Assembly: GCA_964035795.1 (NCBI GenBank)
Contig: OZ038321.1
Coordinates: forward strand, 9,007,446 to 9,071,445
DNA from: Pterobdella sp. o SKG-2022
Taxonomy: Eukaryota > Annelida > Clitellata > Hirudinida > Piscicolidae
Direction: 5' to 3'
Length of the DNA: 64,000 nucleotides
Part shown: positions 12,701 through 25,217 of the stretch, one piece after another
Layout: every line of letters starts with the position of its first letter
Position numbering within the stretch: the stretch's first letter is position 1
Translations under genes and position numbers: made by a program
Notes under the pieces: model-generated
Database searches by the model: none
Seen by the model: only the letters and a program-made list of their open reading frames with translations
Told to the model about the DNA's origin: nothing

Positions 12701-15700
12701 GTTGTGGTGGCTTAGATTGCAATGCGCCACAAATACTATCAGTCATCTAATAAAACAAAACGTTTTTTGAAAACCTAATTTTCTTAGAAACATCAATCTT
12801 TAAATAAGCAAAAGTAAAATATTGCAAGTGGTCATCAGAGACATCTAACCCCAGTGACCACCTCACTTGACTACTCAAAACTAACCAGTGCATGAATAAA
12901 CACCTTGAAGTAGTCAATAATGAACTTTTTATTTGAAACTTAATGATAAAATTATTATTGAACGTATAATTTAAAAAAAAAACAAAAGTATAAAAATTTT
13001 TGCACTAAAAACTAAAAATAAAACTTCACAGTCTATTACGACCAGTAGTCATTGAGCTGATGAGATTTTTGGTACACCAGTTTTTCAAAAAAGTATTTTT
13101 AAATGGCTGTTTTGTTCCTACTTGTTTATCCTTAATTTTTCTTTTAATCTTGGACAGCTAGACAGGCGAATGACATGGTAATGACATATCGCCCCATATA
13201 TTTCTTCAAGTGTCAAAAAAACCAAGTTTTCAAAATTTAATGGAAGGTTCTATAACATGATGTGACAAAAAATGTTTGATGAGAAAAGGAAGATAATAAA
13301 ATAAATTAGATATTTTGGAACAGATGAAGGCGTTTCAACCATTGCAACAGCGCCATGCTCACAAACTCAGCATAAGTAAAACCAAGTCTATCTAGAAAAT
13401 TTCTTCAAATTTCTATTGGAAATGTTTCAAATCGTATGCTTCTTTTGAATGTTTAACAAGTTTCGGGGAGTTTTCAAATATTTAATGCTGGAAATCATTT
13501 AAATAATAAATAGCAATGCTTCAAAAAAATTTAAAATGGTCTACTCAAAAAATTATCATACTTTGAAAAAATTTTCTAAACAGTTTTATCTATTCATACT
13601 GAGTTTTTAGGCAATTTGAATTATCGTTTGAATGGTTCACAAAATTTAAACACAAAAACTCAAGCCATAGAGATTCTGAAAACGTGTGCAAAAGCACGCT
13701 CAGAGATGTTAAAATACACCTTTTTATCGATAAATAATCTATTTTTTCATTATAATACGAAGTCTCGTTTTTTAGCAACATAAGTTATAAGAAAAGTCAT
13801 GATAGAACTTTTAACTCGAAATTAAGACAACGAGTTTGACCTTCGAGCACCCGTGGGGGCACTTAATGGTTGCGTGGATCCCATGTACATTAACTTGAAG
13901 GCCCCTGCAACAAACGAATTTCACTTATGTTCGAAAAGCTTTTTTTCCATGTTCTCGTAAATAAATTTTTTGAAATCTTTTGGTTTAAATTTAATAAAAA
14001 TTTATGAATTTTCGCAAAGCTGATAAACCTTTTTCGAAATTTCTGTTTATCTCCAAAACATAAGTGGCGATTTTGGCAACTCGAGATGTACATGACTAGT
14101 ATTTTTGGTCATTTTTTATGGCGTTTTTTGAAAAGTTCATTCACACCTTTTTTTGTTGATGTTGCTATTCTTAAAAGTATGAGAAAATTTTGTACTCTCA
14201 TTATCAACATCAGAAGTTGCTTTAAATGGACATAATTCCCAGAATCCCTTTCAGTTTTCACTCGCAGAAGCATAATCTACCATAAACGTGAGCCTTTTAT
14301 CAGTGACTTTGAAATTGTTGTTCGTTGAAGAGAATTAAAAAAAATAATATAATGATAAAACCAGTTCAAATCTTCTTAACGAAGCTACACGAAGCTTTTG
14401 GTGAGTTGAAATGAGGTTATAAATGATGAAGAATAAGAATTAAATTTTTTAGAGACATCTTATGTATCTTTTTTTTTTATATTATTTAAATAAATTTTTA
14501 TTTTCAATTTTTCACGAAGAATTTTTGATACATTTATTTAAAAAAAACTAAAATTTTCGATAAGTACAACCTTAGCATAAATCATTAGACTTTGACTAAA
14601 AATTTATGATAACGTTGTCTTTATCGAAAATTTTAGTTTTTTTTAAATAAATGTATCAAAAATTCTTCGTGAAAAATTGAAAATAAAAATTTATTCAAAG
14701 AATTAAATTTAAAATAGTACCCAATTTTCACTTTAACACATAATATAAAAATAATTAAAATACGGAAATTTAATTTTCAATATACACTCAGCAGTTAATA
14801 TTCGACAAAATTTTGGGATACAATTTCTTGTGATATGCTGTAGAAATAGACTTGCCTTCTTATATCTTTTTTTAACTAAAATGGTTATAATGCTTTTGCA
14901 ACTTTGGAGAAAATAACGTAACAACTCAGAAAAAAGTTATAAATATGATTTTTGTTTTTGTTTTTTATAGTCATTTTTACTTTTAACTTTTAATTTCAAA
15001 TTCAATTTGTTGAATATAAATCAAAAAAACTGTAAAATGTTGAAAACACAAAAACATCTCAAAAGTTATTGAATGTACTTGTTGAGAAAACAAATTCTTT
15101 TGTTTGTTTCAAACACGGCGATAGCATGCAAACAATATTAAAGCATTTATGTTTACAAATTTTCAGTAGAAAAATGTTTAAGAGCGATGTTTTGTAATGT
15201 TGAAGACTTGATGGACAAGCACAGAAGCATGACATGCGAGAAATAAGTCTCCTCTAAGCATGTCACACATTAAAAAAAGAAATCAAGTAGAAAACGCCGA
15301 TGTTTCAAAATCCATCTTACGTCGCCTATAGCTCAATGGTTGAGCATTATATAAATTATCTAAAGTTACCAGGTTCAATCCCGCGTGGGCCGACAATTAG
15401 CACCTGTTCCACAGTGTGTTTTCGTTACATTTAATTTGTAGCAAGCGCTTTGATCCATAAGAAAAAGCGCTTTATAAATACCGCATTACATTACATTACG
15501 TCCAATGTATAAAAACTGTGTAACTTGCAATAGGCTGCATTTTTCTACTTTAAAGGGCACTTCAGACAAGCATCTTAATCAATGCGAAATTGCAAAAATA
15601 ATTGCATCTAAAGTATGGAAACAAAAAATAATGAGCAATAAAAAAAGTCTGAATGGATTGGGGAGATGCAAAAAGCAGTTTACAACACAAATTCATCTTT

Positions 15701-17280
15701 TTCAAAATTTTTGATCGTTTATTGGTTTGTAAATAGTGTTTTATTTTTAATTTCAATTAGGTTTCATTTTTTGTTAATTATGCCTCTAATTATCCCATAT
15801 GTCACAGTGACTGCGTGTGTCATGTGTGCACAGAAATAACTTCACTCGATGAGTAAAAGTTTAAGACATGCTGAATGAATGCTTAAATGCCATCATCATC
15901 ATATCGGTGGTTTATTAGAGAAATAAATTTTTTTAGAGAAAAATTATTTTTTTTGTAAGGTGGGAAGGGTTAATATATGAAATTCAAAGGAAATCCATTA
16001 AGGTTTTTTGTATTACCTCAAAGCTTTGTTTTTGTATGCTCTTTGAAAAAAGTATAACATCATTTTTCCACTTCCACAGAATCTCAATTTTGTGTGTGGT
16101 GTTTGGATCCATTCTAGTACTAACACCTAACTATGCTTCTCTAAAAGTAACGAAGAAACAGTTTACAAATCAGACCACAAAAAATAACACTTGGATTTTT
16201 GTAGTTGAAGAAAAAGACCACTGGCTCACAATTCTCAACTTCTGGTTCCATGCTCTGATTGTTAAATTGATTCCTTGTCTTCTTATGAGTATCTTTGGCT
16301 TAATGTTGTTACGTGAAGTAAAAAAAATCCAATCCAGAAGAATGAAAATGAGCAAATTTCCACACCTTCAGTCACGATCTTCTCGTTTCCTTTTCATTTT
16401 CAAGAAGTCTCATGTGAAAAAATCCATCAAAAACGAATGTTTGATTAAACAGCAGAGCGTAAAGCTTTTTGGAAATGAGCAACTGAAAATGGCACAAAAA
16501 AATGGCCAAAAAGAAGAGTCTCATCAAAAGTTTCCAAAGCGTCGTCACATCACCATCACACAAAAAACTAACGAATGTTCTCTAATTAACTTACACTTAC
16601 ATCAACAACCTAAATTAGAAATCTTTCAAACCCTCCCATGCATAAAATCTTTGAAAAAAGCACAATCGAGTTTTCATCTTTTTGATAATTACAGTTCTGA
16701 TACAAGCGATAAAAAAGATAATCCAAAGAAATGTGTCATAAAATACAATTTTGTTTGCGAATCTTTCAATAAAAGTAAATCCTTACCGGCTAATCTAAAT
16801 AAGCAAAAAATAAAAATAACACCAGCCTATAAGAATGAACTAAGTATTATTTTTCAAAATCATGAAAAATTGTGTTCGAAAAGAATTACCGATAAAGAAC
16901 ACACGTTTCAAGCTAGCTTCAAAAAAACAATTTCTGTAAATAAAAATCAACATCAAAACCCTCAAAACTCCACAAATGGTCAACCACTTGTAACTTCCTC
17001 AAGGCAGAGACACCAACGACAAAGGGACCACCAACGCATGACAAGAATGTTGTGTGCTGTTTTAGTTCTGTTTCTCATCACTGAATTGCCTCAAGGTCTC
17101 TTGGCACTTTTTTGTGGGTTGGATGCTCGTTATTACAAGCTGTATTATGAACCTTTGGGTGATTTGATGGATATTATAGCTTTAGTTAACAATGCAGTAA
17201 ATTTTGTGCTTTATTGTGCAACTAGTAGTCGTTTCCGGAGTACTTTTGTTTCTCTGATGTGTAGAAAAAACAGGTCGTAA
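9729..17280 (+). CDS. Myosuppressin/DMSR-like neuropeptide GPCR, two exons
   Basis: Joined exons 9729-10192 and 16080-17280 give 554 residues. The donor is AA|gtgagt, the acceptor TTCCACAG|AATC, and the phase-2 join keeps the frame. Exon 1 has a short N terminus with an NVS glycosylation site, TM1 (GYVSIGVCVVGSV), TM2 (LTTLAISDLLTMLIYVPFAL) and TM3 ending TISIWIAVVLAIFRYVQV, with FRY in place of DRY. Exon 2 has TM4, TM5, a roughly 240-residue Lys/Asn/Ser-rich third intracellular loop, TM6 (TRMLCAVLVLFLITELPQG) and TM7 (NNAVNFVLYCATSSRFRSTF). The FRY box, the TELPQG motif and NxxNFVLY in place of NPxxY are marks of the insect myosuppressin/nematode DMSR receptor family. The usual TM3-ECL2 disulfide cysteines are not evident. 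Ligand identity is inferred. The start is the first ATG in frame before TM1; a further 5' exon cannot be excluded. Confidence 0.9.
12010..12560 (-). pseudogene. Ty3/gypsy-like gag relic in GPCR intron
   Basis: On the minus strand one frame reads LDEAVRQRFICSVYK and the next reads EGKDSELNFAGVVKIAMKI, which together resemble the gag segment ahead of the zinc knuckle in Ty3/gypsy elements. A third frame gives KCHCCGETAHLYKK, a decayed CCHC knuckle with the last Cys lost. Frames shift between the blocks and no pol or LTR was recognised, so this is a fragment. The family call rests on short motifs only. Confidence 0.5.
14489..14695. repeat. 75-bp perfect inverted repeat (foldback/MITE-like)
   Basis: The left arm 14489-14563 and right arm 14621-14695 are exact reverse complements over 75 bp, separated by 57 bp. 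The spacer is itself partly palindromic (ACAAC...GTTGT; CATAAAT...ATTTATG), extending the stem imperfectly to a small loop. It lies in the GPCR intron. No coding capacity. Confidence 0.95.
15321..15500 (+). mobile_element. tRNA-derived SINE, near full length
   Basis: Plus-oriented copy: tRNA-like head with B-box-like GTTCAATCCCGCGTGGGCC, body ending CTGTTCCACAGTGTGTTTTC, tail hairpin AGCGCTTTGATC/GAAAAAGCGCT, and ATTAC-type terminal repeats. It lies in the GPCR intron. Confidence 0.88.
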
Positions 17281-18185
17281 AACTGATCATCATGTAAATT
17301 TCTGTCTTATAAAATATATTTTAAAAATCAATATGTCATTTATAAGCTCAAAGAGGAGGGGAAAAGTACTGAATGAGAATAAATATTCCATTAGGGAATC
17401 ATGCTTGGTCAAAATTTTTAGCTATTATGAAATTTTACTTTTTCAACTAAAATTGTTTACAAAAATAATTATATTGTGAATAAAATTTTAATTTCAAAAG
17501 CTTCAAGTTTTTTATCCAAAATTCAACACATCATGTCAGGCAGTAAACCCACTCAGTGAGTTTTGGTTGAAAATGATGGAAATAGCAAACAGCAAAGCTA
17601 TTTTTGAAACTTTTTGAAAACTATTAATAAAAAACTCTGAAACATTTTTTAAAATAATTAACTCAAACTCTATTTGTTGGAATATTAAACGATATCGAGA
17701 AAAGATATTACAATTACAACAAAAAAGAATTAATTTTTTTTGCGTTTTAAAATTAAATTCGACGTTTTTTGAATTTTTAATTTTAATTATTCAACTTGTA
17801 TCATGTTCTATGGTTTTTGAATACCATATAAATAAATTAAAACAACGATATAAATTTCTCAAATCCAAAAAGCCTTGTTCTTAAGTAAAAATAAACTATA
17901 GCGTATTAAAAGCTACTCTTGCATACTTATGCCATTGTGGTGCACACCTCAAGTTCATGATAAAAGTTAGTACCAGTGTTTCTCTTTTAATCATCACTAA
18001 GGAAGACATTTTTTGGAGAAAAGAATATAACTGAGTTATTAAAGTTTATTCAAAATTTAAATTTTCTAGAAGTGCTTGGCTGGCTGCGCAATTAAGTCAC
18101 ATTAGTCGACCAAACTTAAATTAAACTATTCAGTTAATATTTTTTCAACTTTTTCATTTCAAATATGTATCTATATAAAAACAGA
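17281..18185. other. 3' flank of GPCR gene
   Basis: AT-rich, with AATAAA-type polyadenylation signals soon after the GPCR stop (near 17379 and 17477). No further gene seen. Confidence 0.4.
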
Positions 18186-21100
18186 ATGATTCATTTCAAC
18201 TAGTTCATCTTCAACCCTCTCTTCAACTAGTTCATCTCCAACCACTTCTTCGACTAGTTCATCTTCAGCCACCTCTTCGACTAGTTCATCTCCTATTACT
18301 ACTTCATCTTCATCAACCTCAGCTTCAACAACTTCTTCAACTTCATCTACAAGCAAGACATCTTTAACCTCTTTACTTTCTGCTTCTACAACCACTTCAT
18401 CTCTTAGTTCAATTAATAACTTTCCATCATTAATTTTCCTAGAATCATTCACACCAACCAATTCAACCACATCTATTCTTACTACTAACTCATCTCAACC
18501 TACTTACAGCACTATTGTCAAATCAAAAAACATGCACACCCTCTCTCATCCATCCACTAACAAAATTTCACACTCACTCCTCCCCATCCAACATAAAATC
18601 CCTTCTATTAAAAAAACCCCACCCATTATTAAATATTCCACCAAAGTTATCTCAACCACAAGTGAGACTTCTAGTGAATTGTGCAGAAGATTGGTTTCGT
18701 CCATCAACTTTTCACAACAAGCCTTTAAATCTTTTCCTAAGCATGTTTGAGAGTCTACTGATGCTATTGTCTGGGAAGCTGACTCTGCTGATTCACTCAA
18801 GAATGCCAAACTTTTCCTTTCTTCTCTTCCCAACATACGCCTCCACGACCCAGTTTTTTTGAATCCAACAATCACCGTCTTGGGTCTACCGACATGGGTT
18901 GCTAATGAGGAACTTAAAATTTCTTTCAATCTTTTTTTTCCATCTGTTGATTTCAGCGCTTTCCGTGCCTTTAAGCACAGGCCCAACGCACGAAACCCTT
19001 CTACTCGTGACTGGCTTATCCAAGCTCCAAGCAATGTTTTCTCCATGCTGAACAAGTCCAAGAATGTACATCTCCCTTTTGGTAGATTCCCTTTCCACTC
19101 TCGCATCCATCCAACAAGATGTCTGAATTGTCAGACTTATGGTCATAACATATCTAAGTGCCAAAATCCTAGAGTATGTGAGCACTGTGGCAAAGACCAT
19201 TCGTCTGACAACTGCCCTAAAACCTCTCCTTCCTTTTGTGTTCCCTGCTTTAAATCAAAGCGCTTCTGCCATGACCACGTCACAACATCCTCCTCTTGTC
19301 TTCTTTATAGACAACAAGTGCGACTCAAGATGGGACGTACGGCTTGGGAACGACGGTCAGCCTCTCATCCTAAAGTCCACAATGTACCTTTGTCTACTAA
19401 ATTCGCTCTTCTTAATCCTATGTCTACTCGTAGTAAATCTTCTATTAAACTCGATACTATCCTTTCTCTTAAACTTGACATTATTGCTTTGACGTAAACT
19501 TGAATTCCTGAAAACGCAAAAAATGTCACAAAATATGACATTGTGCCTTATGGCTTTCATGTCTTGCACTCACACCGACCCATTGGTAAACGAGGTGGAG
19601 GTATTTCTGTAATTTCCAAAAACTCCATTAGATTGGATTCCATTAAATCCCTGTCTCACTCTTCTTTTGAATTATTGACAGCCAAAGTGTCTTTTTCGTC
19701 ACACTGTTTGTTTCTATCGATGATCTACCGTCCTCCAAACACCGGCAATTTTATCGGTGAGCTCACGTCTCATCTCTATTTCCTTTATTTTCTTTCTTCA
19801 AATTTTATATTGGCTGGTGATTTCAACACCCCAAATTGTACGTCGCATGACAACCCGCTTAGTGCTCTTTTACGTGAACTCGAGCTGGTCCAGCATATAG
19901 ACTTCCCACCCCACAGACTTGGTAACATCCTTGACCTCATCATTACTCCAAAACCTAACAGTCACCTCATACAAGAAATCGGCAGAGAAACTTTTGACTC
20001 CGATCACTATCTTATTTTATGCAGTCTCAACCTCGCTCCTTCTCCCCTTCCCCCTCGCATTGTAATTTCCCGCTCTTTTGAAAACTTTGATGATGCTGTC
20101 TTCGAGAAAGATCTGAGACATATCCATAATACACTAACTAACCTTTCTGATGTTCCAGTTAAAGAGTTTCTTACAACAATGAACAACTCTTTTCAATCAC
20201 TTATCGACCACCATGCCCTTTTCGCACCCACATCTTTCGCCCCAGCAGTCACTCCCATCACAAGCTATCCACTGACACCATTGCCGCCAAAAGAAAAAGA
20301 CGAAAACTTGAGAGAAAAATTTCCTTATTGTCAAGGTCATCCAAGCCTGTTCCAGCCAGTCTTTTTGCTGCCCTCAAGGAATCTCGGAAGACTGCTCGCG
20401 CTCTCATCTTTAAATCCCGTGCTGATTATTTTAACAACATGCTTGCATCTGTCAAACCAAACTCGAAAGTTTTTTGGAAAACTGCCAACTCCATCCTACA
20501 TAGATCTTTTCCTTCTCCCCTTGGCAGCTCTTCAGAAGCTATCAATTTTGTGAATACCTTTAGTAGCTTTTTTAAAGAGAAAATCGCTCTTATTCACAAA
20601 TCTTTGCCAACGTCCATTTTGCGCTGCACAGACCCTATTCTACCAGATAATCGAACACCACTTTCTTATTTCTCATTTGTCAGTATTGAAGAAGTGAGTA
20701 GGCTAATTCGCTCTTTACCCAACAAACCTTCTCCATTAGACTTAATCCCCACATCCACCTTAAAAGGCTTTTCTCACCTTTTTGCTCCAATAATTTCCAA
20801 ACTTACCAACTTTTCTTTTTCACAAGCAATATTCCCCACCTCCTTTAAAACAGCACAAGTTCTCCTTTTGCTTAAGAAAGGCAATTTGGACCCTACCATT
20901 CCTTCGAACTACCGCCCTATTTCTAACTTGAGCACCATTTCAAAAATTATCGAAAGACTCGTTCATTCTAGAATAACTTCTCACTTTTCATCATCTCCTA
21001 ATTTTAATTCATTCCAACCAGCATATCGCAAGCACCACTCAACAGAAACCACACTCTTACGCATCACTGACAGTCTTCACAACATCTGCGCTACTGGACA

Positions 21101-22326
21101 TGCGGCCGTTTTGGTTTCGCTAGACCTTTCTGCTGCTTTTGACACTCTCGATCACAATATCTTACTTGATATTTTGAATAGAGACTTCAATATTCCTGAT
21201 CTCGCTTTTTCTTGGTTTCGCTCTTACCTTTTTCAAAGTTCTCAGTTCGTTAAAATGGACAATTTCTCTTCTCCTACATCACTCAACTCAGGCGTGCCGC
21301 AGGGCTCCGTTCTGGTACCAATCCTCTTCTCTTTTTACATCACCCATGTGTAGCATTATTGTACAGCACGACTTGCTTTTTCACCAGTTCGCTAATGACA
21401 TCTTTCTTTTCACCGGAGTTTCTCACCCAGATCCTAGCACCACTCTCTTTAAATTATCCAGTTGTCTTTCCGCTCTAAACTCCTGGTTTTCCCAAAGCCA
21501 ACTGAAACTAAACCCTACTAAGAGTGAGGTGATGTTTGTCGGCAGCTCTCGTCTTTTAGCAAAATACAATCTCCTTTCTGTGGTAACTCTCGACGGCACC
21601 ACACTTCCTATATCTTCCAAGCTCAAAATCTTAGGTGTCACCTTAGATTCAAATTTGAACTTTGCTTACTTAATTTCTCAAATAATCCAATCTTCCAATT
21701 TTTATATCTATGCCATAAAACAAGTACGCAAATTCTTACCTCTTTCCACTGCTAATGCCTTCTTTATCTCACTAGTTCCTTCCAGGTTGGACTACTGTAA
21801 TTCTCTTTTTTGCGGGCAGCCAAACTATCTTTTATGCAAACTTCAAGCCTTCCAAAAACACGCGGCCAAGACGGTTCTTCAAGCTGATTATTTCAGCTCT
21901 TCCAGCGACTATCTTGATCGTTTGCACTGGCTGCCTGTCTCCCAAAGATGCAAGTTTAAATTACTTTGGCTCATTGCATGCACTTTAAGCTTGAACAACC
22001 TGCTTATCTTTTTGATCTTTTGTCAATCAGACACACACGTCAACCACTCAGATCCTTGCACTCTGGTCTCCAGCTTCATCAACCTGTTTTTTCAGGCTTG
22101 TTTACTAGTCGCTATTTTTCTCACCAGGCTCCACGTCTGTGGAATTCACTTCCTTCTAACTTGCACTCATCGCTTTTTCTCATGAACTTTCGCAAACTTT
22201 TGAAAACTCACTTATACCATAAACATCCCCAGTCATAATCTCTTACAAACCTTGAGCGCCTCTAAAGCAATCTTGAATTGATAACTGTGCGCTATAAAAA
22301 TCTTAATAATAATAATAATAATTTCC
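18186..22326 (+). mobile_element. CR1/L2-like LINE, nearly complete but broken
   Basis: One frame runs from about 18196 through a Ser/Thr-rich stretch, an ORF1 with cysteine-rich knuckles (CLNCQTYGHNISKC, CEHCGKDHSSDNC) and straight into an endonuclease (LDIIALT, GDFNTPN near 19818, DSDHY near 19998). Damage: TGA at 18748, TAA and TGA at 19495-19503, frameshifts near 20220-20240, 21345 and 21960. RT blocks include SNYRPISNLSTISKIIERLV, LDLSAAFDTLDH and SGVPQGSVL. The polymerase box reads FANDI, not YADDI, so the second catalytic Asp is lost. The C terminus reads LHWLPVSQR and APRLWNSLPSNL. The 3' end is a GCGCTATAAAAATCTT block followed by (AAT)n, typical of this group. Confidence 0.92.
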
Positions 22327-22532
22327 ACTACATCACTCACGAAGAAGTGTGCTCTTATGATAGTGAGTACGTTAGTGAAACTAAAAGAAACTCAGTGGTT
22401 AGAAAGAAAAAGCTTAAGTCTCTTAGCGGTATGTCAGAACCTTCAAAGCACCTTGCTTCCAATCTCAGCCACCAGTTTTTCTGGATGGTGGAAGATAAAG
22501 CTTCTAGCAACGTGAGAGAAAAAAGTGTATAA
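22327..22532 (+). other. Orphan reading frame, unknown
   Basis: Directly after the LINE (AAT)n tail an open frame gives about 68 residues (ITHEEVCSYDSEYVSETKRN ... SNLSHQFFWMVEDK) and ends at TAA. Composition is more gene-like than its surroundings, but I see no start codon context, no splice partner and no known domain. It may be the host target sequence, an isolated exon or chance. Confidence 0.2.
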
Positions 22533-22972
22533 GAACTTTATATAAGGGCTCAGAGACCTTCATTAAATGCTGAAATATACATCACGAAAAAGTTGTTGGA
22601 ATATATATCTTTACAACCGAGCTGCTAACTCCATGGAAATATTTTTCAATTTTATTTTAAATTCTCAAAATTTTTTTTATGTCATTTATGCAAACAGTGC
22701 ATACCACCAGGTTTGAGAAAAGTCAAGACGCCCATCATTTTAACCCTTGCTGCCAACAATTACTGGAATAACTAAATTATTTTTTTACAATAATAGCAGA
22801 AATTTCATTTCAAAGTAATTTATTTCATTTGATTTTTAAATCATTTTTTTAAATCATTTATTTAATATATTATTTTATTTTTATTTATTTGCTTTTTTAT
22901 TTTTAATATATTTTAATTTAATTGTTTATGCATATAATTAGCTCTGACTAGTAGGAGGCCAACATTTTGGGT

Positions 22973-23132
22973 TTATGAAGCGAATTTTATTTGTAGATCA
23001 AAGCGCTCGCTACAAATTTAATGTAGCGTAAACGCCCTGAAGAGCAGATGCTAATTCTCGGCCCAACACGGGATCAAATCCGGTGACTTTAGATAATTGG
23101 TCTTATGGTCTACCAACTGAGATATACGGATC
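22973..23132 (-). mobile_element. tRNA-derived SINE, diverged copy
   Basis: Minus-oriented copy with the tail (GATCAAAGCGCTCGCTACAA), body and a full tRNA-like head reaching ACCAACTGAGATATACGGA (D-arm). It is diverged: the terminal repeats are lost and the B box is mutated (CACGGGATCAAATCC). Confidence 0.8.
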
Positions 23133-24174
23133 GAAGGTAAAGAAAAAAGCTAAATAATAAACCTCTACAGATAAATCCGGAGAGATACGCCCGTTAGGTT
23201 TTGTCGGATCATGTATCTAGAAAAGGTCAACTTCAAAATAAAACCCGCAGCACTTTTGTATCTAACTTGTTTTTTAAGAAACACCACTGTACGGAGCGAA
23301 TGGTTTCACGCTAGGCTCTAGCATTAAAGAAAAATAAAATATTTTTATGTTGTAACTTTGAAAAAATTTAAAAAAATTTTCCGTCCACGAAAAGTCATCT
23401 ACGAGTCATGAAACGCATCTAATGAGGATGCGTGGACACGTGTAGCTATTACTATTGAACTTTTTATATACTCTAATCCTGGATGAAGCATTAGTTAAAT
23501 TTAGTGTACATAATGAAAATAAGTTACATTCATTAAATACAGTATTGGTTCAATTTTTCAATAAAAAAGCATTTTTTGAAAATTATTTTAAGCACGCATG
23601 CAGTGTTTTTCAAAATCAAATTTTTTCTTTTTCAAGTGATTTTTTCTTCACAAACTTCTGTTGGTGGACACCTGGCGAGTGTTTAATTTAATATCGAAAA
23701 CTATTTTGAAAATTTTTAATTTAGCTTTGCAAACAATTTTGCGTCATTGTCAATGACTGAAACAAACTTTTTAACATATCATTAAAACTAGTATTTTCAA
23801 ACCCTTTCCAAAAAAAATAAATTTTTAGTTTAAAAATGAATTTATTGTCGAAATATTTAAGCATTTAAAATCATTTTTGAGAATTTTTTTTTTCACAGTT
23901 AAGTTTGAATTAACTGATGAGTATTAATTAAGCGTTTAATGCACCATCGTTTTGAATGCATGGAGATTCTGTATTATGCTGCTGACGTTAATAAAAACTT
24001 TGTGTTCGAGAAAAATAATTCAAGAGTATTTGTTTCTAAAACATTCAAAAATTACAATTTTCAATTGAATATTATTTACATTAAGAATTGTGACGATAGG
24101 TTTTTAGGAAGACTTCTTTGGCCTATCTCAATTAATTGAAGGCAAAGCGAAAGTTCATTAAAATAAAAGATTTA
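23133..24174. other. Intergenic, no gene recognised
   Basis: Two short open frames (23455-23691 and 23939-24139) are AT-driven and show no recognisable domain. Otherwise this is the 3' flank of foxL2. Confidence 0.4.
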
Positions 24175-24969
24175 TCATTTGTTTTCAATAACATAACGGT
24201 TATATTTTTCTGTCCATGGATTGTTGACGTGGTTCTTGTCGTAGTAGAAATTGAAATAACTTTGTGAATTCAAATGGTCGAGCTGAGGGCTGTGTTCGAG
24301 GGGGTTGAAGTGGTTTAAAATCGGAGGTTTATCTGGAGTTGAGGTCGTTTGAAAATATGGGGGTTTGTGAATATCACTTTTAAAAGGAATATTCTGGAAG
24401 TAATTGTTAGAGTTTCCATGCCACTCAAACGGTGCATTTTCTTGAGGAAGCTTCTTGACTAGATCGGTTTTGTTTTGAAAAAAATTTGAGTTATATGAAG
24501 GGTGAGACAAATAGTTGTAGTTGAAGCAGTTTTCATTGTTTGTGAAGCCAGAATTGTAGAGATGAACACACTCCGGTGTTGAGAACCTGGAGAGGTAAAA
24601 CTTTTGTTGGAAGGACACAGGGGGCCTCAAGGGTCTTTTCATTCTCCGACGCCTTCTGAAGTTGCCCTTCTCAAACATGTCTTCAAATTTTATCGACTCA
24701 TCCAGAGCCCAAAAGTTTCCTTTTCTCTCACCACCGCCATCTCTTGGCACTTTCACAAAACATTCATTCAGGCTTAAATTATGTCGAATACTATTTTGCC
24801 AGCCTTTACGGTTGCGTTCAAAATAAGGAAATTTTTTGATAATGTATTGATAAATGGCATTGAGAGTGAGTCTTTTCTCTTTGGAGTCCTTGATGGCCAT
24901 GGCAATCAAAGCTACATAGGAATAAGGAGGCTTTTTTGTGCTGTTATCACCATTTATATTTTGAGCCAT
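24175..24969 (-). CDS. foxL2: Forkhead transcription factor FoxL2
   Basis: Single-exon gene, 264 residues. The forkhead DNA-binding domain spans roughly residues 13-108: [14 protein letters not shown], the recognition helix [16 protein letters not shown] (about 56-71), then [17 protein letters not shown]. It is followed by [18 protein letters not shown], a basic nuclear-localisation stretch that is diagnostic for FoxL2 among Fox classes. The C-terminal half (about 115-264) is rich in Asn, Pro, Tyr and Phe with no domain and is shorter than in vertebrates. An intronless coding region is also usual for vertebrate FoxL2. It acts in the nucleus; in many animals it is linked to ovarian and endomesodermal development, but the role here is inferred. 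The start is the only in-frame ATG ahead of the domain. Confidence 0.95.
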   Translation of the reverse strand: MAQNINGDNSTKKPPYSYVALIAMAIKDSKEKRLTLNAIYQYIIKKFPYFERNRKGWQNSIRHNLSLNECFVKVPRDGGGERKGNFWALDESIKFEDMFEKGNFRRRRRMKRPLRPPVSFQQKFYLSRFSTPECVHLYNSGFTNNENCFNYNYLSHPSYNSNFFQNKTDLVKKLPQENAPFEWHGNSNNYFQNIPFKSDIHKPPYFQTTSTPDKPPILNHFNPLEHSPQLDHLNSQSYFNFYYDKNHVNNPWTEKYNRYVIENK

Positions 24970-25199
24970 TTCTAAATATCAAATAAAAACTGACCAAAAT
25001 CAAACCCAGTTTTTGATACTTCAAACTTTTTCAAACATTCGATTTTATAGTCTATTTCAATCAAGTTTTAATGCTTTGTAACATATATTTACAAAATTAT
25101 CAATTCAATTCAGATTTCGTTTTTGTCGTTTTGCATAAACATATTTTGCAACCTAAACTCCAAATCATGAAAGTTTTCATAGGTGATTTTTGAGCGTTA

Positions 25200-25217
25200 A
25201 CCTTTATATATAAACAT
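25200..25217 (-). promoter_or_regulatory. Possible TATA box for foxL2
   Basis: On the minus strand TTATATATAAAGG lies about 240 bp upstream of the foxL2 ATG. In such AT-rich DNA this can occur by chance. Confidence 0.25.

Noticed and set aside
18171..18470. Acidic Glu/Val-rich minus-strand protein
   Set aside because: It is the antisense of the Ser/Thr-rich repeats in the LINE ORF1 frame.
24175..24969. Assignment of the forkhead gene to FoxC, FoxD or FoxE
   Set aside because: The [17 protein letters not shown] stretch after the forkhead domain and the [12 protein letters not shown] wing fit FoxL2.
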